This document shows positions 1 through 5,966 of a DNA stretch of 6,250 nt, one piece after another. How positions within the stretch are numbered: position 1 is the first letter of the stretch; every line of letters begins with the position of its first letter. Source of the stretch: an uncultured Bacteroidota bacterium (GTDB taxonomy: Bacteria > Bacteroidota > Bacteroidia > Bacteroidales > VadinHA17); the NCBI GenBank assembly GCA_903865465.1, contig CAIPJU010000915.1, positions 1 to 6,250 on the forward strand, in the 5' to 3' direction. Position numbers and translations under genes: made by a program. The notes under the pieces are model-generated. The model had not been told where the DNA came from. It saw only the letters and a program-made list of their open reading frames with translations, and ran no database searches.

Positions 1-1238
1 CGGAGAAGCTGCCTTTTCCAATAAACAGGGAAGATTGTACCACAACCCAGCCAGCCCTTGGAAAGAACCTTAAATCGGGCAATTATATCCTCTATTTTGT
101 ATCCGACAGACCCGGAGGAAAAGGTGGCCTTGATATTTGGTTTACTGAGTACGACAGAAAGACCAAAACCTACCGGAAAGAGATGAACCTCAACAATAAA
201 ATTAATTCTCCGGGTGATGACTGCACACCCTTCTACGATATTACTACTCAAAACCTCTATTTCAGTTCAAGGGGAAGGAAAAACAGCCTTGGAGGCTTTG
301 ATATCTATAAATCTACTGGATCAGGGAACAAATGGACCGATGCAGTCCCCTTACCGAGACCTCTGAATTCTCCCTACGATGATTATTATTATTCCATTCA
401 GAAAAATAACAGACAGGGCTTCTTTACTTCCAACCGACCAGGCACAATGACCATTGGCGAAGGAACCTGCTGCGACGACATCTTCACATTCAGAATCACC
501 GATTGCGCAGGCTTATACTCGAGGGGAACCGTCAGGAATGATGTTAATTATGAGTTCTATAAAACTCTTAATGAAAAGTATGACCTTAAACTAGTCTATC
601 CTGAAAATAATTCGCCTGTTCCTGATGTGCCGGTTGAGCTTAATCTTCTTAATGAAAATGAAGAGATCCTTATCTCAAAAACAACTACCGGCAAAGAGGG
701 CAGCTATAACTTCATCCTCGATCAGGACAAACACTACAAGGTGGTTGTTAAAAACTATGGGTACTTTGAAAAGACGCTTGACTTTACCACCGAAAAGAGT
801 CATTGTTCCGACACCATTGAGATTGGAACAACGAAGATTAAGTATCTTCCAGCAGTATCCATCAGGATAAATGTATATTACGATTTTGACAAATTCAAAC
901 TATCCGATGTCGCCAAAGAGTCTGTCGACAGGCTTATCATGCCGCTTTTTGGATATTTCCCCGAAGGAATCATCGAAATAGGATCTCATACCGACAGCAA
1001 GGGAACTGAGCAGTATAACCTTGCTCTTTCTCAAAAAAGATCCGAGAGTATCGTAAGCTATATAATATCGAAAGGAATACCTGCTGAAAGGCTGGTGGCA
1101 AAAGGTTACGGAATGAGCATGCCGATCGCCCCCAACACAAATCCTGACGGCACCGACAACCCTGAGGGCAGGCAACTTAACAGGCGGACCGAATTTAAAA
1201 TCGTTGGACAAGTTCCATCAGGTACAGGTAATGAATGA
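1..1238 (+). CDS. PD40-repeat / OmpA C-terminal envelope protein, 5'-partial
   Basis: This is the 3' part of a longer gene. The frame is open from the first complete codon at 3, well upstream of the first ATG (183), and conserved sequence lies before that ATG, so 183 is not the true start. Visible order: PD40/WD40-like beta-propeller strands at about 84-140 (YFVSDRPGGKGGLDIW), 252-310 (YFSSRGRKNSLGGFDIY) and 411-488, the last ending in the CCDDIF motif (468-485). A carboxypeptidase-regulatory-like beta-sandwich follows at about 591-810. The OmpA C-terminal domain spans about 867-1220, with Asp at 993-995 and Arg at 1038-1040 spaced 15 residues apart, as for the peptidoglycan diaminopimelate-binding pair of OmpA. 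The C-terminal NPDGTDNPEGRQLNRRTEF stretch is typical of Bacteroidota homologues. It is probably a periplasmic outer-membrane-associated protein that anchors to peptidoglycan. The PD40-CRD-OmpA order matches PorE of the type IX secretion system, but many paralogues share it and the N-terminus (lipobox, TPR) is outside the window, so no symbol is given. It is closely followed by the pseudopeptidase gene. Confidence 0.95.
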   Translation, partial: EKLPFPINREDCTTTQPALGKNLKSGNYILYFVSDRPGGKGGLDIWFTEYDRKTKTYRKEMNLNNKINSPGDDCTPFYDITTQNLYFSSRGRKNSLGGFDIYKSTGSGNKWTDAVPLPRPLNSPYDDYYYSIQKNNRQGFFTSNRPGTMTIGEGTCCDDIFTFRITDCAGLYSRGTVRNDVNYEFYKTLNEKYDLKLVYPENNSPVPDVPVELNLLNENEEILISKTTTGKEGSYNFILDQDKHYKVVVKNYGYFEKTLDFTTEKSHCSDTIEIGTTKIKYLPAVSIRINVYYDFDKFKLSDVAKESVDRLIMPLFGYFPEGIIEIGSHTDSKGTEQYNLALSQKRSESIVSYIISKGIPAERLVAKGYGMSMPIAPNTNPDGTDNPEGRQLNRRTEFKIVGQVPSGTGNE

Positions 1239-1243
1239 CTTAA

Positions 1244-2110
1244 ATGAGAGATTTCAAAACTATGAATAAGAAGATATTCTTTCTGATTGTATCATTTGCA
1301 CTGTTCGCTCTCGTGGCTCAGGCCCAGCTGCCTGATGGCATGATGGCTTCCCAGTCTTATATCGATACAATCAGGGCAAATTACAAGAATGAAAACGCTA
1401 TACCATTCGATGTCAATACGGTAAAATCCAGCTTCAGAATCCCGGTGAGGGTGTTTATTGTGCGAAATATCAAGGGACTTTCCGGGGTCACAACCACAGA
1501 CATTTCAGGAAGTCTCAAAACTGCAAATGGTTACTTCAAAAATGCAGGGATGGAGTTCTTTATTGATTCCGTAGCATATGTCGATGATTACAACTATTCC
1601 TACGTGGTCAGGAACAGGCTTAACAAAGAGCTTTTGAACAGATACCTAACACCATCGAGAATAAACCTCTTTGTGGTTGATTCTATCTATCTGAACAATC
1701 AGAAAATGTATGGTTTTACATATTTCCCCGATCAGGCCGACAGCAACATCATCTACCTCAACAAAAAATATGCTGCCGGTATATCGCTGACAACAATGCT
1801 GGGTCATTACATGGGACTCCTTTCAACTCATGAGTATGGCGGGGGACAGGAACTTGCCGACGAATCAAATTGTGGAGAAACAGGTGATTTCATTTGTGAT
1901 ACCTATGCTGATCCCGGACTTTTTAACCAGGTTATTGACACATGCAAATACATAGGAACAGGCAGGGACAACAGCGGTAAATATTTTATTCCTTCGGTTG
2001 CGAACATAATGTCCGATTCGCCTGATAAATGCCGATGTATCCTCAGCCCTATGCAATACAGGAGAATATACTACTATTTTCGTAAATACCGCTTAAGCAG
2101 GCTCTTCTGA
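1244..2110 (+). CDS. Secreted M43 (pappalysin-like) pseudopeptidase with a lost zinc site
   Basis: The 288-residue product begins with a signal peptide: a Lys-rich n-region, a hydrophobic core at about residues 11-25, and probable cleavage after AQA27. ATG 1262 (MNKKIFF) is an equally plausible start, six codons in; neither has a strong ribosome-binding site. Residue numbers here use 1244. The C-terminal half resembles M43 peptidases: the strand/helix before the active site, the SNC210GETGDFIC218DT segment that matches the family's NCxTxGDxxCDTPADP, a further Cys234, and a Met-turn-like NIMS (254-257) followed by C263 and C265. However, the expected HExxHxxGxxH reads TMLGHYMGLLS (184-194). 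The first and third zinc-ligand histidines are Thr and Ser, the catalytic Glu is Met, and only His188 remains. The frame is intact and the fold markers are kept, so this looks like a maintained binding or scaffold protein rather than a decayed gene. It starts 5 bases after the PD40/OmpA gene, which suggests co-transcription and a shared envelope location. The partner or ligand is unknown. Confidence 0.85.
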   Translation: MRDFKTMNKKIFFLIVSFALFALVAQAQLPDGMMASQSYIDTIRANYKNENAIPFDVNTVKSSFRIPVRVFIVRNIKGLSGVTTTDISGSLKTANGYFKNAGMEFFIDSVAYVDDYNYSYVVRNRLNKELLNRYLTPSRINLFVVDSIYLNNQKMYGFTYFPDQADSNIIYLNKKYAAGISLTTMLGHYMGLLSTHEYGGGQELADESNCGETGDFICDTYADPGLFNQVIDTCKYIGTGRDNSGKYFIPSVANIMSDSPDKCRCILSPMQYRRIYYYFRKYRLSRLF

Positions 2111-2231
2111 AAATAATGCCAACTGTTTTGCCTGCACAGGCTGCGAAATATATTACTCTCCCTTTTGCGACAACGAAATTGTCATCAAGCCTGTAAGGCA
2201 GATGGTCAGATCAGATCAGGTGAGAAAATAG
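2097..2231 (+). other. Unassigned 44-codon open stretch with CxxCxxC, in the +1 frame after the pseudopeptidase
   Basis: Between a frame stop at 2094 and TAG at 2229-2231, the frame +1 relative to the preceding gene is open for 44 codons. It begins 11 bases before that gene's TGA. The translation contains CFACTGCEIYYSPFC (C-x2-C-x2-C-x7-C) and then a charged tail, and it reads more like protein than like random intergenic sequence. There is no ATG before codon 36 of the stretch and no ribosome-binding site. It could be a C-terminal extension of the pseudopeptidase reached by a +1 shift at CTC TTC TGA A, the product of an indel in the gene or the assembly, a remnant of another gene, or chance. 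The sequence alone does not decide between these. Confidence 0.2.
2130..2194. repeat. Nested inverted repeats in the convergent gap; weak terminator candidate
   Basis: The gap between two converging genes holds GCCTGCACAGGC (2130-2141, self-complementary), ACAGGCT (2136-2142) pairing with AGCCTGT (2188-2194), and an inner GACAA/TTGTC pair (2169-2173 and 2179-2183) around a 5-base loop. The stems are short and none is followed by a clear T-run, so a terminator role is only a possibility. Some of this structure may reflect the possible coding stretch that overlaps it. Confidence 0.25.
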
Positions 2232-2261
2232 TGTATATCTTCCCGGTAGAAAATAGAAGGA

Positions 2262-3239
2262 TTACTCTTCTTCTGATAGCAACTCCTTTTTGAGATTCTG
2301 CAACTCCGCGATCTCAGCCTTACCTATCTTAGGATATTCAAGTTTCATCGATTCCAGGGCATGCAATATGGCCGATGCTACTACAATCCGGGCGAATGGT
2401 TTATCATCAGCAGGGACAACATACCATGGTGATCGTTTTGTGGAAGTATTTCTTATCAGATCTTCATAACATTCCATATACTGTTTCCAGAACTTTCTCT
2501 CTGTAAGGTCAGCCTTACTGAATTTCCAGTTTTTATCAGGCTTGTCGATGCGCTCGAGAAATCTCTTTTTCTGCTCTTTCTTAGAGACGTTAAGGAAAAT
2601 TTTAACAAGCAGAATGCCATTATTATTAAGATACTCCTCAAAATTAGAGATATCATTCAGCCGTTCATCCCATATGCCGGGAGTAACAAGCTTCTCAGGA
2701 AGCTTTTGAGAAGCAAGAAAATTTTCATGCACCCTTACCACTAGTACCTCTTCATAATATGAACGGTTGAAAATGCCGATCCGTCCCCGTTCGGGAAGGT
2801 TTTTCATACATCGCCAGAGATAATCATGGTTGAGCTCTTCTGCGCTGGGTGATTTGAACGAGGTCACCTGACACCCCTGTGGATTTATGCCCGACATCAC
2901 ATGTTTTATAGCCCCATCCTTTCCGGCAGCGTCCATTGCCTGAAAGATTACCAGGAGTGACCATTTATCCTGCGCATATAATTTATCCTGCATAGCAGCA
3001 AGCTCTTCAACACCAGTCTGTAAAACCTGCTGTGCTACAGGCTTTTCCTCCCTGGCCAGATCACTGTCGACACTAGTCGGAAAATCTTTAAGTTTGAATT
3101 TCCCGCCTCCCGTAATCCGGTACTTCTTTGAAAGTTCTCTGGTGTGTTCAAATAATGCCTGACTGCTCATTGCTGCAAATTCATCTTTTGATCCCGACCC
3201 TTTTGCTGATTTCTTACTAACTGCTTCTTTCTTTGCCAT
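2262..3239 (-). CDS. ppk2: PPK2-family polyphosphate:nucleotide phosphotransferase (class III-like)
   Basis: This 325-residue cytoplasmic P-loop kinase transfers phosphate from polyphosphate to nucleotides. PPK2 class III enzymes can phosphorylate both AMP and ADP, giving ATP at polyphosphate's expense. Seen in the sequence: an N-terminal family segment YRITGGGKFKLKDF (40-53); a Walker A-type loop QAMDAAGKDGAIKH (100-113) with K107 and D103; INPQGCQVTSFK (118-129); HDYLWR (138-143); a Walker B region IFNRSYYEEVLVVRVH (156-171); a lid region with RFLERIDKPDKNWKFS (226-241); and PWYVVPAD (271-278). The single-domain length and these motifs fit class III rather than the longer fused class I forms; the class call is by recalled motif similarity, not a tree. 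The first 20 or so residues are Lys/Ser-rich and probably disordered, an extension beyond the conserved core. The ATG at 3239 is preceded by AT-rich sequence without a Shine-Dalgarno, which is normal for Bacteroidota. It lies 45 bases downstream of dctA on the same strand, so it may share that transcript. Confidence 0.96.
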   Translation of the reverse strand: MAKKEAVSKKSAKGSGSKDEFAAMSSQALFEHTRELSKKYRITGGGKFKLKDFPTSVDSDLAREEKPVAQQVLQTGVEELAAMQDKLYAQDKWSLLVIFQAMDAAGKDGAIKHVMSGINPQGCQVTSFKSPSAEELNHDYLWRCMKNLPERGRIGIFNRSYYEEVLVVRVHENFLASQKLPEKLVTPGIWDERLNDISNFEEYLNNNGILLVKIFLNVSKKEQKKRFLERIDKPDKNWKFSKADLTERKFWKQYMECYEDLIRNTSTKRSPWYVVPADDKPFARIVVASAILHALESMKLEYPKIGKAEIAELQNLKKELLSEEE

Positions 3240-3284
3240 ATTAAGAGTTATAATTCGTTTTATATAACCAGATAACTAACAGAT

Positions 3285-4529
3285 TTAAGCCCCAATTGTT
3301 TTGACGGCAACATCAATATCAATCTCCTTTTCCCATTTTGCAATGACAATTGTTGCAACAGAATTACCAATCAGGTTGGTTATGGCCCTTGCCTCGCTCA
3401 TAAACCTGTCTATTCCCAAAATCAGAGCAATTGCAGCAATGGGTATATTCCCAACAACTGGAAGAAGGGCAGCCAGCGTTATAAAACCGCTGCCTGTAAC
3501 CCCTGCAGCTCCCTTTGACACAAGCAATAAGACCAGGAGCATGGTAATTTGCTGTGTAAGATGAAGTTCAGTATTTGTAGCCTGTGCCAGAAAAACAGCC
3601 GCCATTGTAAGGTAGATAGAAGTTCCGTCGAGATTAAATGAATAACCTGTTGGAATTACAAGTCCGACAACCGATTCCGAGCAACCCCCTGTCTGAAGTT
3701 TTTTCATAAGGCTGGGGAGCGCAGCTTCGGAGGAGGAGGTTCCAAGAACAATAAGTATTTCCTCCTTAATAAAACCAAGAAGCCTGAATATGCTAAAGCC
3801 AAAGTACTTAAGTATCCCGCCCAGGACTATGATTATAAAAAGAATACATGTTAAATAAAAAGATATCATAAGTTGTCCCAGAGAGGTCAGCGATCCTACC
3901 CCGTATTTCCCGATTGTAAATGCCATTGCTCCAAAAGCCCCTATCGGTGCTACTTTCATAATAATGTTGATGACGGCAAAGAGGCCGGCTTCGAGCGATT
4001 TAATTCCATTCATTACTGGTCGTGCCTTCTCTCCTATCTTAGTCAGGGCCAGACCGAAAAGCACTGCAAAGAAGAGAACCTGAAGCAGTATTCCGTTAGA
4101 AAGTGCATTTATAATATTATCCGGTATTATATTCATAAGAAAATCTACTACGCTTGCCGACTTCCCCTGTGTAACATATGCCTCAACCGCTTTGGCATCA
4201 AGGGTTGAGGGGTCAATATTCATACCACTTCCGGGTCGCAGGGTATTAACGATTATTAGTCCGATAATAAGTGCAAATGTGGTAACGACTTCAAAATAAA
4301 TAATGGCCTTCAGTCCCACCCTTCCGACTTTCCCGGTATTTTGCATCCCTGAAATTCCATTTATGATAGTGCAAAAAATTACAGGGGCTATCATCATCCT
4401 GACAAGTTTAATAAAGCCATCGCCCAGAGGTTTAAGTTTAATTGCAAAAGAGGGGAATATGTATCCGATCGCAATTCCAAGGATTATGGCAATAATAACC
4501 CGTCCATACAAACTTTTGAACATTTTCAT
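3285..4529 (-). CDS. dctA: DctA-type C4-dicarboxylate:cation symporter (DAACS/SDF family)
   Basis: This 414-residue inner-membrane transporter has the glutamate-transporter-homologue fold and is predicted to import succinate, fumarate or malate with H+ or Na+. Visible landmarks: N-terminal helix SLYGRVIIAIILGIAIGYIF (6-25); IKLVRMMIAPVIFCTI (40-55); the HP1 serine-rich hairpin GTSSSEAALP (263-272); TM7 NLDGTSIYLT (299-308); HP2 SKGAAGVTGSGF (338-349); and TM8 GIDRFMSEARAITNLIGN (372-389). Aligned by eye to GltPh, Arg397 and Asn401 are retained as R381 and N385, but Asp394, which contacts the amino group of aspartate, is Ser378. That is the DctA pattern and favours dicarboxylates over amino acids. 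E. coli DctA has a similar length (about 428). The start is MKM: ATG 4529, with a second ATG two codons later, and no strong ribosome-binding site. A good sigma70-like promoter (4676-4704) faces it across a leader of about 140 bases. No adjacent DctB/DctR-type sensor is visible. Confidence 0.95.
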   Translation of the reverse strand: MKMFKSLYGRVIIAIILGIAIGYIFPSFAIKLKPLGDGFIKLVRMMIAPVIFCTIINGISGMQNTGKVGRVGLKAIIYFEVVTTFALIIGLIIVNTLRPGSGMNIDPSTLDAKAVEAYVTQGKSASVVDFLMNIIPDNIINALSNGILLQVLFFAVLFGLALTKIGEKARPVMNGIKSLEAGLFAVINIIMKVAPIGAFGAMAFTIGKYGVGSLTSLGQLMISFYLTCILFIIIVLGGILKYFGFSIFRLLGFIKEEILIVLGTSSSEAALPSLMKKLQTGGCSESVVGLVIPTGYSFNLDGTSIYLTMAAVFLAQATNTELHLTQQITMLLVLLLVSKGAAGVTGSGFITLAALLPVVGNIPIAAIALILGIDRFMSEARAITNLIGNSVATIVIAKWEKEIDIDVAVKTIGA

Positions 4530-4675
4530 CGTTTGAACTATTTGGTATATCAGGTGGTTAAGCAGGAAATGTAAAAATCACAAAAAAAGTGCCGATTAAG
4601 CTAAATCAAAACCAAATCCTCATATAAATCAACAAATCTTAAAAATAACAAAAACTGCATTAATCCTTACGTAAA

Positions 4676-4704
4676 ATCATAACAGGTCAGAGCAATATTG
4701 TCAA
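4676..4704 (-). promoter_or_regulatory. Candidate sigma70-like promoter for dctA
   Basis: Read on the minus strand, TTGACA (4704-4699) is followed by a 17-base spacer and TATGAT (4681-4676). This is 11 of 12 matches to the E. coli sigma70 consensus at the optimal spacing, directed at dctA. Transcription would begin near 4669 and leave a leader of about 140 bases. The same DNA also partly fits the Bacteroidota pattern (TTG, a 20-base gap, then TATGATTT against TAnnTTTG). Position and orientation support it; no experimental signal is available. Confidence 0.45.
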
Positions 4705-4756
4705 TCATTTCTTGTAGATTATTCCCGGCTTTATTTTCAACTCTTTATCAATATTG
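4693..4756. repeat. Pair of CAATATTG palindromes (AGCAATATTG ... CAATATTGCT)
   Basis: AGCAATATTG at 4691-4700 and its exact reverse complement CAATATTGCT at 4749-4758 form a 10-base inverted pair. Each contains the self-complementary octamer CAATATTG (4693-4700 and 4749-4756), with centres 56 bases apart. The first copy overlaps the -35 edge of the candidate dctA promoter, where a repressor or activator site would be expected. An operator role is inference; AT-rich palindromes also arise by chance. Confidence 0.3.
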
Positions 4757-4821
4757 CTTCTGTAATTATCGAATGAGATCTGACTCAACCTGCTTTCGGA
4801 TTAGCGGCTGTCATCTCAAAA

Positions 4822-4862
4822 TTAATCTGCTTTTTCTCAGGCTATTATTTGTTTCAGATTAA
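4822..4862. repeat. Inverted repeat TTAATCTG / CAGATTAA upstream of slipin
   Basis: TTAATCTG (4822-4829) and its exact reverse complement CAGATTAA (4855-4862) lie 25 bases apart. The second arm falls inside the spacer of the candidate slipin promoter. The same AATCTG/CAGATT core recurs at 4900-4905 and 4918-4923. An 8-base inverted pair alone can arise by chance in a region this size; the recurrence and placement are what make it notable. Confidence 0.25.
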
Positions 4863-4879
4863 AATATAGTCGAAATTTG
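4848..4879 (+). promoter_or_regulatory. Candidate Bacteroidota-type promoter for the slipin gene
   Basis: TTTG (4848-4851), a 20-base gap, then GAAATTTG (4872-4879) matches the Bacteroidetes primary-sigma pattern TTTG-N19-21-TAnnTTTG with one mismatch in the -7 element (G for T). Transcription would start near 4885, giving a leader of roughly 95 bases that contains the inverted repeat at 4895-4928. Confidence 0.3.
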
Positions 4880-4894
4880 ATATATCTCCCGGGG

Positions 4895-4928
4895 TTATAC
4901 AGATTTTCATGGATCGCAATCTGTTTAA
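4895..4928 (+). repeat. Imperfect inverted repeat in the slipin leader
   Basis: TTATACAGATT (4895-4905) pairs with AATCTGTTTAA (4918-4928) at 10 of 11 positions, with a 12-base loop. It sits 53 bases before the start codon, downstream of the candidate transcription start, so it could be an mRNA hairpin or a dimeric protein-binding site. It shares the CAGATT core with the repeat at 4822-4862. Confidence 0.35.
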
Positions 4929-4967
4929 TCCAAAAGAACCGGAGACATTTAATCAGATAAAATTAAT

Positions 4968-4973
4968 GGAGGT
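4968..4973 (+). promoter_or_regulatory. Strong Shine-Dalgarno (GGAGGT) for the slipin gene
   Basis: GGAGGT lies 8 bases before ATG 4982 and fixes that start. It is clearly stronger than anything in front of the other complete genes here, which mostly lack a recognisable Shine-Dalgarno, as is common in Bacteroidota. Confidence 0.7.
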
Positions 4974-4981
4974 AAATTATT

Positions 4982-5905
4982 ATGAAAACTAGAAGTTCAT
5001 TTTCAGTGTTGGTGTTTTTTGTGATTATAGCCTTAGGCCTTGGCCTGGCATATTCACTATTTGGTTTACAGGAGAGCACCGGATCACTGTTGATTGGAGC
5101 CATCACCTTTCTTATTGCCATTCTGGTATCATCTGCAATAAAGATAGCTGATCAGTGGGAAAAAGCTGTTGTTTTGAGATTAGGACGTTTTAATTCGCTT
5201 AAGGGGCCCGGTTTGTTTTTTATTATCCCAATTGTGGATACTGTTACCTGCTGGATCGACGGCCGTGTTATCACAACCTCTTTTACAGCCGAAAAGACTC
5301 TTACAAAAGATACTGTTCCTGTTGATGTAGACGCTGTTTTATTCTGGAAAGTTCTCGATGCCAAGAAGGCGGCACTCGAGATAGCTGAGTATAAAAATGC
5401 CATAAACTGGGCCTCACAGACTGCTCTCAGGGATGTAATCGGTAAAACAATGTTATCGGAAATGCTTGAAGGAAGAGACAAGATGAGTGAGCAGCTTCAG
5501 AAGATCATCGATGACCGCACCGAGCCTTGGGGTATTAATGTTATTTCAGTAGAGGTAAAAGATGTGCTTATTCCCAATTCCCTGCAGGATGCAATGTCGA
5601 TGCAGGCACAGGCTGAGAGGGAACGTCAGGCCAGGGTGATACTTGGCGATTCGGAACGGCAGGTAGCTGAGAAGTTCGGAGAAGCAGCAAAAACTTATGA
5701 AAACAATCCAACGGCTCTTCATCTGAGAGCTATGAACATGCTTTATGAAGGATTGAAAACCAACTCCACCATAGTAATTGTACCAAGCTCAGCACTCGAA
5801 ACAATGCAACTGGGAGGTTTATCGGGCATGACTGCTTTAACTATGGGATTAAAGAATGAAAAGGAAAGAGAAGAGAGGGAGAATAAAGGCAAATCTGCAA
5901 AATAA
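4982..5905 (+). CDS. Slipin (stomatin/prohibitin-like SPFH-domain membrane protein)
   Basis: The 307-residue product is a band 7/SPFH protein of the stomatin-slipin type. These form large membrane-bound oligomers that organise membrane domains and often regulate membrane proteases. Two hydrophobic segments (about 7-28 and 34-54) precede the SPFH domain (about 57-215), which opens with ADQWEKAVVLRLGRF (56-70) and GPGLFFIIPIVDTV (75-88), then DGRVITTSFTAEKTLTKD (93-110), TVPVDVDAVLFWKV (111-124) and WGINVISVEVKDVLIP (183-198). A charged, Gln/Glu/Arg-rich helix (about 204-240) probably drives oligomerisation. A Gly/Met-rich stretch (277-290) and a charged tail end the protein. The length is within the usual slipin range. 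Many prokaryotic slipins are paired with an NfeD/STOPP-type protein; neither flank here has one, since dctA diverges upstream and an unrelated gene converges downstream. It is probably monocistronic, with its own promoter and the terminator at 5967-6012. The molecular client is unknown. Confidence 0.95.
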   Translation: MKTRSSFSVLVFFVIIALGLGLAYSLFGLQESTGSLLIGAITFLIAILVSSAIKIADQWEKAVVLRLGRFNSLKGPGLFFIIPIVDTVTCWIDGRVITTSFTAEKTLTKDTVPVDVDAVLFWKVLDAKKAALEIAEYKNAINWASQTALRDVIGKTMLSEMLEGRDKMSEQLQKIIDDRTEPWGINVISVEVKDVLIPNSLQDAMSMQAQAERERQARVILGDSERQVAEKFGEAAKTYENNPTALHLRAMNMLYEGLKTNSTIVIVPSSALETMQLGGLSGMTALTMGLKNEKEREERENKGKSAK

Positions 5906-5966
5906 CTCACAACTTGCGACTTAAATTATTTCGGCAGCTTATAAATTGATTAAAATTCTATTTAAA

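Larger units (their letters stand above)
4530..4981. other. Divergent intergenic regulatory region between dctA and the slipin gene
   Basis: These 452 bases carry no convincing gene on either strand. The half next to dctA (about 4565-4680) is very A-rich on the + strand. Promoter-like sequences face both ways: 4676-4704 towards dctA and 4848-4879 towards slipin. Several inverted repeats are described separately: CAATATTG twice, TTAATCTG/CAGATTAA, and an 11-base imperfect pair in the slipin leader. A second, much weaker Bacteroidota-like match towards dctA (TTTG at 4636-4633 and TGGTTTTG at 4614-4607, 18-base gap) was seen but is not convincing in such AT-rich DNA. Confidence 0.6.

Noticed and set aside
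900..1211. 103-codon minus-strand frame opposite the OmpA domain
   Set aside because: It is the complement of a strongly conserved OmpA domain and has no independent support.
183..1238. ATG 183 as the start of the PD40/OmpA gene
   Set aside because: The same frame is open back to position 3 and encodes a clear PD40 strand upstream, so the gene begins before the window.
2203..2222. Short tandem CAGAT/CAGAT/CAGG repeat
   Set aside because: Only about three 5-base units, with the first imperfect; too short to distinguish from chance.
3301..4536. Plus-strand open frames of 77-111 codons opposite dctA
   Set aside because: They are antisense to a full-length, motif-complete transporter and encode no recognisable domain; their length follows from dctA codon composition.
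4530..4981. Riboswitch or small RNA in the large divergent gap
   Set aside because: Short inverted repeats are present but no known riboswitch core or convincing terminator-bounded RNA could be recognised; a covariance-model search would be needed.
5152..5481. 109-codon minus-strand frame inside the slipin gene
   Set aside because: It lies opposite the conserved SPFH domain, has no family motif and no ribosome-binding site.
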